DNA from: Rhodamnia argentea | Taxonomy: Eukaryota > Streptophyta > Magnoliopsida > Myrtales > Myrtaceae | DNA: 64,000 nucleotides | Assembly: GCF_020921035.1 (NCBI RefSeq) | Contig: NC_063160.1 | Span: 21,053,595-21,117,594 of the forward strand | Direction: 5' to 3' | Part shown: one piece after another, positions 12,068 to 24,933 of the stretch | How positions within the stretch are numbered: the stretch's first letter is position 1 | Layout: each line of letters begins with the position of its first letter | Notes under the pieces: generated by a model | Told to the model about the DNA's origin: nothing | What the model saw: only the letters and a program-made list of their open reading frames with translations | The model's database searches: none | Position numbers and translations under genes: made by a program

Positions 12068-15000
12068 TGTGTTAAAATATGTCTTGAGTTTGAGCCCGAA
12101 GTGAAATTGTGAATATTCCGAATCAAATATTTTATGGACAATTGAAATCGAGCAAAACACAATATGCATGCGTTTGATATCTTTTGGGAAGATTGGATGA
12201 AGTTTGTTTGAAGTCTAAAGATATCTACTGCATCTTGGAATAGGAGTTTGATCATGAGAAAGCAAAAAAAAGATAAGGTCAACAACTAAATGCTGTCAAG
12301 ATAACAACAAAAGAGGAAAAGTCTAAGATAAGCTTTTCTTCTTGGACCGGTCAAACAGGAACCTTTTCGTTGACCCATCTTGGACTCCTTCTGGTGGTGG
12401 GTTTAATAATATATATTGTGGGTTTTACGTTCCTTAAAGAAAGAAGCACGAAGGCCTTGAAGCATCGATTTCGTGTGAGTGCTTGGTGTGCTGAAGTTGA
12501 TGCAGAGTCCTTGAAGCACCGTTTATCGAGTGCTTGTTCGTGGGGTTTATTTCGTGAAATTACATCAAGTATTCAAGTGTCGAAGCCGATTAAATCTTGA
12601 GGTTAGATTTGTTTTAATTTCTTTGCGAGATTAAGAGATTATTTCGTTAGGAATTTGGGGCTAAACACCGTGCGTGTTCTTGGATGTAATTGGGGCTTGG
12701 GAAACACCGAGAGTGTTTGAATTACTCGAGTTTGGTCCGTAATCTCCGTGTATCGCTCGTTCTATAGTGGAATTCGTTGCTGCTCTCCCCGTGGACGTAG
12801 GTCTCTACGACCGAACCACGTATATACGGTGTCCAATTTATTTTCTTGTTCTGTCTATTTTATCGTTCGATCGCTTGTTTCGCGCAACAATTGGTATCAG
12901 AGCCGGGTTTGACGAGTTAAGCGAATCGATGGCGACAGAAGAAGTAAAAGTGAAAATCAACAAATTTGAGGGGAAGGACTTTGGTTTTCGGAAGATGCAG
13001 ATTGAAGACTATCTATATCGGATGAAGCTGCATTTGCCCCTGTCCGGGGAGAAACCGGAGACGATGAAGCAAGGCGATTGGGAATTGCTGGATAGACGAG
13101 CGTTGGGTGTTATTCGAGCGACGTTGGCTCGTGACGTTGCGTTTAATATCGTCAAAGAGAAGACTACTGCGGATTTGATGAAAGCCCTGTCGGATATGTA
13201 TGAGAAGCCCTCTGCGATCAACAAGGTCTATTTGATGCGGCATCTATTTAATTTGAAGATGAGTGAAGGTGCGTTAGTTACTAATCATATCAATGAATTC
13301 AATGTGATCGTTAGTCAATTGAGTTCAGTCAATATTGACTTTGAAGATGAGGTATGTGCTTTGATTCTATTATCCTCATTGCACGATAGCCGGAATACTA
13401 CTCTTATTGTTGTTAGTAATTCCTCCGGGTCAACAAGTTTGACGTTTGATGGTATTCGAGATTTGATTTTAAGTGAGGACATCCGTAGAAGAGAATCTGA
13501 CGAATATGTATCTACTGCTTTAGTAGGTGAAAATAGAGGAAGGACTGATACTCGTGGTAGTAGAAGTAGTATAAACTCGAATAGACGCGATCATCCTAGG
13601 ACCGGTGGTCTTGTCTATTGGAATTGTGGCAAGAGAGGGCATCTTAGAAGGAATTGCTTAAAGCTGAAAAACGAAACGGGTAATGGAATTAGAGTTGAAT
13701 CTACAGATGATGTTGCAATTGTAGGCGATGATTCCGATGGTGTCGATATGGTCTTGTTCGTCACTGAGAATTCGTCATTTGACGGATGGATTATGGATTC
13801 TGGTTGTTCTTTTCATGCTACACCAAACGGGAACTAGTTTGCTACTTATCGGTGCACGGATAGTAGTAAAATGCAGTTAGGGAACAACGCCGAATGCGAT
13901 GTTATGGGTGTTGGTGATGTTAAAATCGGAATGCATGATGGTATTGTGAGGACATTGACTAGAGTAAGATATGTTCCAGAATTGAAAAAGAACTTAATTT
14001 CCTTGGGTGCCCTAGATTCAGCTGGATGCAGGTATTCTTCACAAGGTGGAGTTTCGAAGGTTGCTCGAGGTGCCTTGGTGATAATGAAAGGAATCAAGCA
14101 TGGAAGCCTGTATGAACTTCAAGGTGAGACATTGATGGGGTTTCGCTCGGAGACGTCGGTATCCGTTCGAGGGTATAGCGATTACTCGAGGAAGCCTTGG
14201 GTGATCGTGCGGAAGCACAAGTTTGATCTTGTTGTCGGGAATACGCGATCGAGAGCTTTGATTGAAACGGAGACTGGTAAGTTGATCAAGCATGGGCGAA
14301 CCGACGGTAGCATGGAGTTCTGCTCGAAGCTGGTAAATAAATTCTGCATGACGAAGGGCATAGTGAAACATCGCACTAGTGCTAGTAGACCACAACGGTT
14401 TGCGGAATTGATGAGCAGAATATTACTAGAGATGACCCGTAAAATGATCTCTAGTGCTGGTATGGCTAGAAGAGTTCTAGCGGATACGCTTAGTATGGTG
14501 AGCTACCCGGTGAACGGATCTCCATCGACTACGATCGGATTTCGGACTCCCGAAGAAGTGTGGTCGAGTAATGTTGCTGATTATTCTATTTTTAGAATGC
14601 TTGATTGCCCGTGTTATTATCGAGTAAGTGATGGTAAGCTCGATGTGAGGGTAATGTGCATATTCCATGACTATGCACGAGGTGAACAGGGCTATCGGTT
14701 GTGGTGCTCAAATATAAATTCACCTGTTCGCAGTAGAAAAGTTACCTTTGACGAGTCTCCCGTACTTCGGGGTAGGAGTGTTTGTGGCGGTTTAAATACG
14801 AATCTGAACGGTGTTCGGCTTGAGGTGGAGTTGCAACCAGAAACTCCCGAGGAAGCGGATACTAGCGTGGTAATCGACACGGATGGTGCTTGTAGCGAGG
14901 TGGAGCCTGTAGAGCCAACGATTCTTTATCGCCGCTGATATTGATAAGGTACGTGTTCGATCTACCGACAGATATGGATGCAATGGTGGTTTTGCTTTAT

Positions 15001-16050
15001 CTGCGATTAAGGAGCTTGTGTCGGAATGTCCTTGTAGAGCAGTTAAAAGTGCATGTGAAGTTGGTATTCTGATGAGGTTCACGGTTATGGCAAAGTTAAA
15101 GCGTAACTTGGACTTGGATGATATCTGTGGCGGTTGAGCCCAATGGGGCTATGGGAGAGTAGTAGCGGCGAAGTTCGGATTTTAACGAAGCGATTGTGAC
15201 TTGGCTCAAACATCGAGCCAAGGTGGAGATTGTTAAAATATGTCTCGAGTTTGAGCCCGAAGTGAAATTGTGAATATTCCAAATCAAATATTTTATGGAC
15301 AATTGAAATCGAGCAAAACACAATATGCATGCGTTTGATATCTTTTGGGAAGATTGGATGAAGTTTGTTTGAAGTCTAAAGATATCTACCGCATCTTGGA
15401 ATATGAGTTTGATCGTGAGAAAGCAAAAAAAAGATAAGGTCAACAACTAAAGGTTGTCAAGATAACAACAAAAGAGGAAAAATCTAAGATAAGCTTTTCT
15501 TCTTGGACCGGTCAAACAGGAACCTTTTCGTTGACCCATCTTGGACTCCTTCTGGTGGTGGGTTTAATAATATATATTGTGGTTTTTGCGTTCCTTAAAG
15601 AAAGAAGCACGAAGGCCTTGAATCACCGATTTCGTGTGAGTGCTTGGTGTCTTGAAGTTGATGCAGAGTCCTTGAAGCACCGTTTATCGAGTGCTTGTTC
15701 GTGGGGTTTATTTCGTGAAATTACATCAAGTATTCAAGTGTCGAAGCCGATTAAATCTTGAGGTTAGATTTGTTTTAATTCCTTTGCGAGATTAAGAGAT
15801 TATTTCGTTAGGAATTTGGGGCTAAACACTGTGCATGTTCTTGGATGTAATTGGGGCTTGGGAAACACCGAGAGTGTTTGAATTACTCGAGTTTGGTCTG
15901 TAATCTCCGTGTATCGCTCGTTCTATAGTGGAATTCGTTGCTGCTCTCCCCGTGGACGTAGGTCTCTACGACCGAACCATGTACATCCGGTGTCCAATTT
16001 ATTTTCTTGTTCTGTCTATTTTATCGTTCGATCGCTTGTTCCGCGCAATG
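12068..16050 (+). mobile_element. Non-autonomous Ty1/Copia retrotransposon with both LTRs
   Basis: The two LTRs (12068-12889 and 15231 to about 16050, about 820 bp) start TGTTAAAATATGTC and differ by roughly twenty substitutions by eye, so the insertion is fairly young. The initiator-Met-tRNA primer-binding site TGGTATCAGAGC begins at 12892. A polypurine tract (AAGGTGGAGAT) directly precedes the 3' LTR. The internal region is only about 2.3 kb and encodes gag, a protease start and integrase-like remnants. No reverse transcriptase or RNase H is present, so mobility would need a helper. Each LTR contains a TATA-like ATAATATATATTG. Confidence 0.9.
12929..14938 (+). pseudogene. Copia gag/protease/truncated integrase reading frame with one in-frame stop
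   Basis: The frame runs from ATG 12929, just downstream of the primer-binding site, to the stop ending at 14938. It is interrupted only by TAG at 13835-13837, at a position where Copia proteins have Trp. The order is: UBN2-type gag, a zinc knuckle near residue 230 (NCGKRGHLRRNC, with Tyr in place of the first Cys), the protease motif IMDSGCSFHATP, and the GAG-pre-integrase segment VRYVPELKKNLISLG. After that come only fragments of the integrase core (TDGSMEFCS, KHRTSASRPQ) and its C-terminal region (VTFDESPVLRG). Large pieces of integrase and all of RT/RNase H are missing, yet the frame stays open. Confidence 0.85.
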
Positions 16051-16368
16051 CATTGTTTTGAGACATCAATCGGTGAAAGTTAAGTTAGAATGGTCAATCG
16101 CTGAGTCATAGTACTAGGACCCTTCGCGCTCGAACTTAGCCCGGACCGAACCCAAGATGTGGAAATCTCAATTTGCCCTCTGTCGGTTGAGCCCAATGAC
16201 CAAACAGTCCCAATTTGCAAAGTGATCAAAATGCCCTCGGATATTTTGTACTACAAGACAAAAATTTCAAAATTGATTTGACCATATAGGTCCCCCTAGC
16301 CAAGTCACATCAATTGCCTCCCATCACGTCAATCCCCCTCTTTCTCTTCCTTTTTCTTTTCTTTATTT

Positions 16369-16371
<3 letters not shown>

Positions 16372-16406
<35 letters not shown>
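16372..16406. repeat. (CT)n microsatellite inside the LTR
   Basis: A pure CT run of about 35 bp in a pyrimidine-rich part of the interrupted LTR. Confidence 0.85.
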
Positions 16407-16411
<5 letters not shown>

Positions 16412-17477
16412 CCCTATTGAATGACGACAACCCCCCTCTCCACACCCGTGCGACCAGATACCACCACCCGCCTCCATCGCCATCATTCGGCCGATTTCGA
16501 GCTCGTCCTGCCGTCGTTCTGTCCATTTGCCCCCAGTCGAGCTCCCGTCATCCCCCGGCCTTGCCGCTCTCCGTCATAGCCCCCAACGACCAACTAATCT
16601 ACCCAAGTCGGACCGGGGAATTGCTACTGCTTGCCGTGGAACCTTTCCCCCCAATCGCCTCGGGCCCTTGCGACTTCCCTCTAACTTGTGCCGCCAAGAC
16701 CCTAAACCCTCAAACCCCGCAACCCGAGCTCGTGAGATCCGAACCCATCGGCCACCGTGGACCCGAACCGACCCTTATAGTCGCCGTAAGCCGCCTGCGC
16801 CGATGTGTTGTCGTGGTCGTCGACAAATGTCGTTAGTTTGTGAGTTAACCCATAATCTCTAATTAGGTCTTTAATTGCGCTTAGGACTAATTTAATTAAC
16901 GTTAATTACGGATTCATTAGTTAATTGTGGTCGAGTTAGGTTAGTAACCCTGGTTAGGCTAAATGACCACGGTTAGTTTAAGTGGACCCCGATTAGATAA
17001 TATGGTCTGTGGCTAGTTGATGGTAGACCGTGTTTAACCGACAAACCGTGTTTAACCGATCGCAAGCAGGTTAATTAACTCAAGTCGAGTGGACTATAGA
17101 TTGTTGAACCGATTATTTAAGATGGGCTTAATAAAGTGTAATCGGATTAATTAATTTCAGTCGGGCTAATTAACCGTGATTAAGATAATTATTAATTAAT
17201 TAATTATTGTTAGGTGATTATTGAGTAATTGTCTGATGGTTGTTGGGTGCCTTGATGACTGAGAATTTTATAATTCGGATGAATAGTCACCCTGTCTAAG
17301 ATGCAAAGTCTAGTGGATAAAATGTATTCATGTAACCATGTGTGGACCGAGTTTTGAGCATGAAAATGGCCTTAAGCCTAACTTTGAGCACAACCGCGTG
17401 TGCATTGGGCTAAATGCGAAGATATAAATTGGATTGATTGGCTAGCGTGCTTGCGTGGTCACATGATGGTTAAGTCG

Positions 17478-17706
17478 CACTGGGGGTCCTAGGAACGAGG
17501 ATAGTGACCCGGGGATGTCCTAGGAATCAAATCAATAGCCCGAGGGTGTCTCGGGAATAAAACGTTCTTGGAGGGTGTCTCGAGAATAAAATGTCACTCG
17601 GGAGTGTTCCGGAGATAAAACGTCACTCGAGAGTATCCCGGGAATAAAACGTCACTCGGGGGTGTCTCGTGGATGAAACCTCACTCGGGAGTGTCTCGTG
17701 GGTGAG
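17478..17706. repeat. Minisatellite, about 29-31 bp unit, inside the LTR
   Basis: Seven to eight degenerate head-to-tail copies of a unit built around AATAAAACGTCACTCGGG plus a GTGTCTCG-type segment. The central units are the most alike, and the left ones (TAGGAATCAAATCAATAGCC) are more diverged. Confidence 0.8.
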
Positions 17707-18426
17707 TCATTATCAATCAAAACGCGTGTGATACATTGCGTATGCGAATTGTAATGAGTGTTCTGATTGTTTACCTCGATTTGCATGTGATTTGTTTGTC
17801 ATGCTAAGTGCTGTGCAGTGTGTGGACTAAGGTTGGGGTAAGTGTATTGGTGTTAATAGCACACTATTGTATTTGTGCCTGGTCATGTGATAGTTAGAGC
17901 GTGATGTGAGTTGCACGCTACTGATCTATTATCGATAGTTATTTGCATGTATAGGCCGCCTTGAATGAATCGGCGCTCTAGTCGGACTTACGCGTTGACT
18001 CGTGGATATTTTATATATCACCCGTTGCTGTTAACCATTTTTTTTCCAGGCCCTTAGGCGTGGAGAACTGGAAGTGGACGTAGATCTTATTGGAGTAATT
18101 TTGGAAGTAGCGTTAATCCCGACCTGGTATTTTTTAGGGTTATAGGAAGTAGTCCTAAAGTGGAGCTTGTGCATATAAACATACTTCCCGGGATTAATGA
18201 ATCTCTATTATTGAAAATGGTAGTCTTTTACTAGTTAGCTGGTGTTGAGATGTGATGTCTTGCTTATCTATTTACGTTGATTGAACCGTTGTCCGGGAGT
18301 TGCATGTTCCGCATGCGTTTAACACAAAGATAAAATGAATGGGTCGATGACGTGTCGGGACGTCGTCCTTTTATAACCTAAGGCGATTTTGTAGGGTTGT
18401 TACGTGCCCGGGAATGGGGCATGACA

Positions 18427-21190
18427 TGATAGATACTAGATCATCTGTTCTAAACATCGGACATGCGGAAACTTACCCAAAACACAACATGCATCACCGA
18501 TCAAGGAACGAATACATCATGAGAACATACCGTAATTGCCACTGATTAAATGTCGATTTTGCAGTCTTGAGAGTTCCATTCGCTTTGAATGCGATTCAAC
18601 AAAGAGGGGAGAGAGCGTCGTCCGTTTCTTATTTATTTTTATTTTTCTTGTTATGTAGAATACGACTAACCGCAAGGGAGAAGAGAGGGAGAAGTTATGT
18701 CTACTAAAAGACGTGACTTTCCCACGTTCAAAATGTAACTACTAATAAGCGCCTTAGTAGTTATCTATAGTAGGTTGGGTGTGGTTGTCCACATGGGCAG
18801 CATACCGTAAGACCCATACTCCAACAATTCTCACTTGCTCACATAGGGCCATCAACTCTCATTCACCCACGGAGAGCCAAACACAACTCTATCTTCTTTG
18901 CAAAGTTTATAGCGACAAATAATTCGTGCGACCAGCATACACCGAGAGCTTGTTGTCATACATCCGTTGGAAGTATATGACGGATCAAAATTGGACATAA
19001 TCAAAAATAGATTTCCGTATGCTGTATCCTAGATCGATCGGTCACATACATATCTCTCTTTCCATCTCATTTATGTATGATACGTTATATTCACAGTTAT
19101 GATCACACTAAATAATCATAATTGACCGGTCTGTGAATATAAATCTATAATTAAAACTCTAAATCGATCTTCCTCTCCCATTAGACCTTTCAATCTCGGT
19201 TCGGCTTGCTTTTCTAAAAGTGTTTCATTATATCGACTCAATTTCATGATCATTGACAACACTTTAAGATAGTGAACACTAAATAGAAATTTTGAGAATA
19301 ATGAAAAGTCGTGAGGGCACCAAATGAGGAATTCTTATCATTGAGAGTCTCACATGGCTTAAAAAGTTGAGATCTAAACTTTTCATACTCTCACTAGTCG
19401 GCTCATGCATACGTAATATGAAATACGTATTACGGTATTTTCTTCTTCCCCATATAGCGTATGTCTATCTATTTAATATCGTACAAATGATAACTTAGAT
19501 ACACTCGATGTCTAACTTGAATTCACGTAACTACTCTGCTCAAAAGTATCCATCGGAACTTATATCCGGCAATAAAGAGAGATAAAGTAAAATATGTAGG
19601 TTATTTCACTTTTGGACATAATAAATTTTAAATCATCATCTCAACATTCTATTAAGGCGACATCTATATTTAAGCTCAAGCTCTCAATTATCACATAGAT
19701 AATGAGCTTAGATTTCGTCTCATCTCTATTCATCACGCAGTAAATAGAGGCGATTATCCGTGTAATTGTGCTAATCTCTCATTTGTCTGACATACCTTCT
19801 CAACACAAAGCACTAAGCTTTATTATCCATAAATATTACAAAAATTCATAGGCAATAATTTCAAACTTCATCAATAGTGAATATTCAGGGAAATTACAAT
19901 ATTTAGTATATTACATTCTACGCAATCCAAGAGATTTCACATGATTATGGAAAACATCTCTAAGATTCGATTTCGTCATCGGATAGGCTAACATTCTATG
20001 CGTACATATATACTGTATGCTCATATCATTTCGTGCAACTACATCTTTCACATAGTTATATTTAATGTCTATGTATTTGGTCTTACAATAGAACTTGGAA
20101 TCTTTGGTGCAAGCTATTCTTGCTTGGCTATCACAGTATACCAAAACTGGATTTGCAACATCACCAGTAACACCTAAATAATCCAGAAATCTCTTACGCC
20201 GGATACCCTCCTGCGTTGTTGCTGACAAAGCCATGAACTCCGCTTCCATGGTAGACAAAGCTATACACTCCTGCTTCTTCTTGCTCCATGATACGTCGCT
20301 ATTATTCAGTAAGAACACATTTTCAGATGTAGATTTTCTCTCATCTAAATCTCCTCCCCAATCAGAATCGGTTTAACCATCAACATGCGGATCGCTTCCT
20401 TGATAATTTAGCACATAATCAGCAATAGCTTTCGGATACCTCGGGATTCTCTTGACAACGGCTTAATGTGCTTGACCTGAATTGGATTGGTATCTACTCA
20501 CCATTCCAATTGCACAACAAATATCATGTCTTGTACACATCATAGCGTACATTAAGCTTCCAACGGCACTCATATAATGAACACCTTTCTTTCATTCTTA
20601 CTCTTGCGAAGTCCTAGGACATATTCTGCCGCTTAAACCTTTATCTTTTGTAATAGAAATATCAATGGATTTACAATCTTGCATACGAAATAGTTCAAGA
20701 ACTTTATTTATATATGTCTCTTGCAAAAGAGACAACAATCTTTTCGAACAATCTCTTGAAATCTTAACTCCAAGAATGTATGTAGCTTCGACCATAGCTT
20801 TCATTTCAAAATTAGAAGATAGCCAACTTTTGACTATTTTGACAAACTCCATATTGCTTCCGGTAATTAGTATATCATCAACATATAATGATAAAATTAC
20901 AAAATGACATTTGAATCTTTTGATATATACGCAATTATTTTCGTTAATCATCTCAAAATAATATGCCACTATGGTATTATGAAAGCATATATACCATTAT
21001 CTTAAAGACCGCTTAAAGCCATATATTAAGATCAAAAGTCGACATATTTTTTGCTATTGGCCTTCAGTAACAAACCCAATGGGTTGTTCCATGTAAATAT
21101 TTTCTTCTAATTCTTTATTGAGAAAAACAGTCTTTACATCTATCCGATATAATTCAAGATCCAAGCTGGACATTATTGCCAGAATAAGGC
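18427..21190 (-). mobile_element. Decayed, 5'-truncated Ty1/Copia element, minus strand
   Basis: A 3' LTR of about 400 bp lies at 18427-18826, starting TGTTGGAGTATGG on the minus strand and ending CA. It is preceded by a purine-rich GTGAGCAAGTGAGAAT tract. Further right, still on the minus strand, are RNase H (19911-20318: ECIALSTMEAEFMALS, then VYCDSQARIACTKD) and reverse transcriptase (20598-20969, with the catalytic YVDD; and about 21060-21190, with the block IDVKTVFLNKELEENIYMEQ). Stops and frameshifts separate the blocks. No 5' LTR, gag or integrase was found, so the 5' part is lost. Confidence 0.85.
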
Positions 21191-22645
21191 GAAGTAAGGT
21201 GAATCTTGTGACGTCTTAGAACGTCGCACGCGACACGTGTTCTTTTTTTTTTTTTCTAATTAATTATTATGAGCATGCAGAAGTAATAGAACCATAATCA
21301 CAACATACAATAGTATATATGCATCATTTATTTGTATCACTAGTTTACCAAATGTACATGATATGATTTTTATATTACAACATAGCTAGCAACATCATAC
21401 TACACACAAAAGAACACAGTCCTGGGAAGAGGGTTCGGGTCATCTATCTTCGTTTACTACACCCCATTAATACTAAAGTTTGCCCGTGCATAGCAAACTA
21501 TTCCTATGGGTCGACAACTTCACCCGTTGACTCATCATTGCCATCAAAATCAGGAGAACCATCAAAGTCTCTAATTGGTCCAATTAACCCACCCTCGATG
21601 TTTTGATACCAGGCAACATATAAATGCGGAATCCATTCAGCCGGTCCAACATCGATCCATATAATGGAGGTATACCTTAAATACATTATAGCTGACTCGG
21701 GAACATTCATGTCATCATAAATATACTCAAGATGCACAACAGCTCCAAATATTGGTGGTCGAGGAACATCCATCCTACATGTCTGAAAAATAAAGGAATG
21801 AGCCGAGATCCAACAAATGAAATCTCTAATTCTAAAATAGAAGATCATCTTATCACTCCACCCACAACCACAATATCATAAGCTCGGGACAGTACAAAAT
21901 AACAACTTATGGTGAGTAAATAAGTAATATTTTGTATCATGATATATTATTGAAAGATTAACAATATTACACGAGATCAATCATTCAAGTGTAAGTGGAT
22001 GACATTTTATATATCAAAACCATTACAAAATATCACATCGATCCACGCAAATGAAATCATATAGGTCACCGGCCAGAACTATCTTTATTCATGAGACATC
22101 GTTACCGCTAAATCATGGGAAATGGAAATATACATATCCATTTGCCACGCCTCTTACCTATTCATCACGGGTGTCCTATACATTAGTGAGGATGAATACA
22201 TCACTGTACATCCATGTGAAGATGGCCATTTCTTATCATCATACCATGGTTACACGAACCATGTCATACTATGACTACACAGCCATGTCATCATAGAATT
22301 TCATGTCATCTCAACCTTGTAGAGAACCGTAACATACGGTAGAACATCCGGCTAACTCCAGAGTCTCAAACGCATACTCATATAAGGCAATTCGCTCGGT
22401 AGTGAATAGGCCGTGGCAAAGGTCTTTATCATATGTCAACATAACAACGATTAACAAAACACAAAAAACACCACACATATTTCAGTAACTATAATTACAA
22501 AAAAATATGACGTTAATCCCTTGGCATTTCCCATATATAACATAACAATCGATTAGTCACGTACAATTTATGTAATTCTTTCTTTTCTTTTCTCCAAGCT
22601 AATATCTATTTTTTTTTTAAGTCTTTAAATCTAGATACATATTTA
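21191..22645. other. Unresolved repeat-like sequence, no gene recognised
   Basis: AT-rich stretch between the decayed Copia and the Harbinger element. A 114-codon minus-strand frame (21504-21848, hydrophobic start, acidic C-terminus) resembles no family I know. It is probably part of an old retroelement, but no diagnostic motif was seen. Confidence 0.4.
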
Positions 22646-23544
22646 GGGTGTGTTTGTTTCAAGAAAAATGTTTTCCAGAAAGTGATTTCTCGAAAATCAT
22701 TTTCTCGGAAAACGGTTTGTTTTCCTTTGTTTGGTAATATGTTATCGAAAATGTTTTCGGGTGTTTGGTTTTCATTTGGAAAATGATTTCCATGTCATGA
22801 ATCTCAAGTAAAAAATATGATTTTATTAGCACAAAAGGTTTATACTTTTTATATTATATTATATATTAATTTTTAATTAATTATTTTATTTCCTTTTCTT
22901 TTTGTCTTTTTCTTCTTTCTCACGTGATCACTTGGCCTCGGTGATGACCAACGATCGGCCACATGAGATCAAGCTCGCCGGCCTCGTGCGCCCGGCTACA
23001 ATAGTGGCCCTCTCACTTCCAAATTAATTTATTGAGTCAATGTTACTTAATAAATGAATTTTCTCGATGAGTCTAGCAAATCTAGTATTTGAACTCGCAA
23101 AATAAAAAGGAAACCTGAATCTACGAACGTGTGCTCCTGAAATGGAAAATGGATGTGATTTCAAAAAGCAAACAGATTGAAAACATTTCATAATTGGGTT
23201 AGTACCAGTTTCTCTATCTTTCCCTGAAATATTAGGATAAATTGTGCCACAAAAAGCTACAAAACTGATGTTGATGAGATTATGCTGAAAAGGTGAAGTG
23301 CCTAAACTACGGAATAGAAAGACGTACTTGTTTATTGTGCAAACATCCAATTAGCTCCAATGGTACGGGATGGTTTGGAAGGATGTGAATTTTAACTTTA
23401 CATACTCAATGCCACACAAAACCTCAATGACAATATTCAATGGATAGAAATGGATAGCTACTACAACAACTAATCAAAGAATAAGTCTATAGTTCAAATA
23501 GTATCCGATAGTATGAAGAGCAAACATCCAAAGTCCGACACTTG

Positions 23545-24722
23545 TCAATTTCCATTTCCTCTTTTATCTACGAAATCTTCAAGCCATAACTTCTTTAGCT
23601 TAGCACTCCCGACAATGAATGCTTTTGCAACTCTCTCATTGTCCACCAAATAATCAAAGGCATATACAAGGGTGGCTTCATCAAAACCTTCAACCTCCAT
23701 CACTTCTTTGTAGAGCTCAGCAACATCCAACTGATTTTTACTCATCTTTTTTAATGCAGAAGCAACCTCTCCAATTTGCTCCGATAGCATTGCAAATTTA
23801 TCATCCTTATTAGGAGCACGACTTCGCTTTCTATTAACTCTTGATGGATCTTTTATTCCTTTTGTAATATTATCACTACTATCATCTAAATCAATTGAGC
23901 AGTCCACATCCACAGTAGGAGGCAAGTCGATGTCACCAAATTGTTTTGCAAAGCTTCTCGTAGCTATGTCTTTTCCAGCCACCAGAGTAAGTTCATTGTA
24001 CATCTCAATTTTCATGTTCAAGTACTTCTCATGGGTAGGACGTGCCTGCAAAAAAAAATCATAAAAACACAAGTATATAAACAAGTAGATTAAGCCAGTT
24101 ATGATTACAACAAGACATACAATCTGCTCATCATCTACTAATTTCTCGGTTTTGTATATGTAAAGAGCATATGATGCATAAGCAAACAAAAAAACTATAG
24201 CAGCCTCCAATTCTTGCATATCTCAACATGCTGCAAAAGAAACCTCATGATTCAATGAATTTCTAGCAGCCTAATATGACAAAGAGACATGTAAAGATAT
24301 AATAAAAACAAATATCATAGGTACATGCATCCTTTTCCATGTGTAACAATGCTCAGAGTATAAGTTACATTGAAATCTGAAAAACATATTACCATTATTT
24401 CTTCATCATAAACTTCCTTCCGAAGAAGCGTGATCATCTTCAAGTTATGGTCCCACTGAAATCCACTCTTAACCCGCAATTTTTGGATGGTAGCCCAATT
24501 GTTTTTAATAGTTCTAAGATGATTGTCCACATGGTCGGGCTCACATTCAGTCCCAAATCTATCGTTTATAACTTGGGCAACTCCAGCAAACGAAGATGGT
24601 TTAAAGGTGGCGGAAGGTTTGTTCCCCTTTGAAGCTTCATCAGCTAGTATCTCTAAAAACATACGCTCCATTGGAACCGACCATCTAAAATGCTTTGCCT
24701 TCCCTTTTCTAGTCTTGCCCAT
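23545..24722 (-). CDS. Harbinger ORF1: Myb/SANT-like DNA-binding protein
   Basis: Accessory protein needed with the transposase for PIF/Harbinger movement. Two exons: 24393-24722 (110 codons from MGKTRKGKAKHFRWS) and 23545-24045 (166 codons plus stop), joined in phase at GT-AG borders, giving 276 aa. Exon 1 holds the Myb_DNA-bind_3-like domain with spaced aromatic residues (FRWSVPMERMF, then NHLRTIKNNWATIQKL). Exon 2 starts ARPTHEKYLNMKIEMYNEL, as in related ORF1 proteins. It continues with a nuclear-signal-like NRKRSRAPNKDD and a helical C-terminus. The ATG lies 211 bp beyond the transposase stop on the same strand. No premature stop was seen. Confidence 0.85.
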
Positions 24723-24933
24723 TGCTACATTATCGAATATATCCAACACAAGAAATTGAGACAAATAAAGGACAACACAAAAATAAATGTCATTTTACTA
24801 ATGAGAAAAGGGAAAGATCATGATGATTTAGAGTAGCAAATCAAGTTCACGTTACAAAAACTCTTTCAATCACAAAGTAGTAATCTATACTTCACATCAC
24901 ATTAAAAACAGCATGCAACTTCTAAGAAAAGTG

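Larger units (their letters stand above)
11969..18426 (+). mobile_element. Solo-LTR-like sequence (probably Ty3/Gypsy), split by a nested Copia element
   Basis: The left end starts TGTGACATCCCGAAATTTCG and the right end finishes GGGAATGGGGCATGACA, with imperfectly inverted TG..CA ends typical of plant Gypsy LTRs. Positions 11969-12067 and about 16051-18426 form one interrupted LTR of about 2.47 kb; the rest is the nested Copia. No gag or pol frame belongs to it, and no primer-binding site follows the right end. No clean target-site duplication was found, so a truncated element is an alternative to a solo LTR. A minisatellite lies inside it at about 17.5-17.7 kb. Confidence 0.6.

Noticed and set aside
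12370-12600. 76-codon ORF, repeated at 15531-15761
   Set aside because: It lies in both LTRs of the Copia element. Repetition comes from the LTRs, not from a duplicated gene.
17478-17706. CRISPR-like array
   Set aside because: Repeats are degenerate and contiguous without unique spacers, in a plant LTR; it is a minisatellite.
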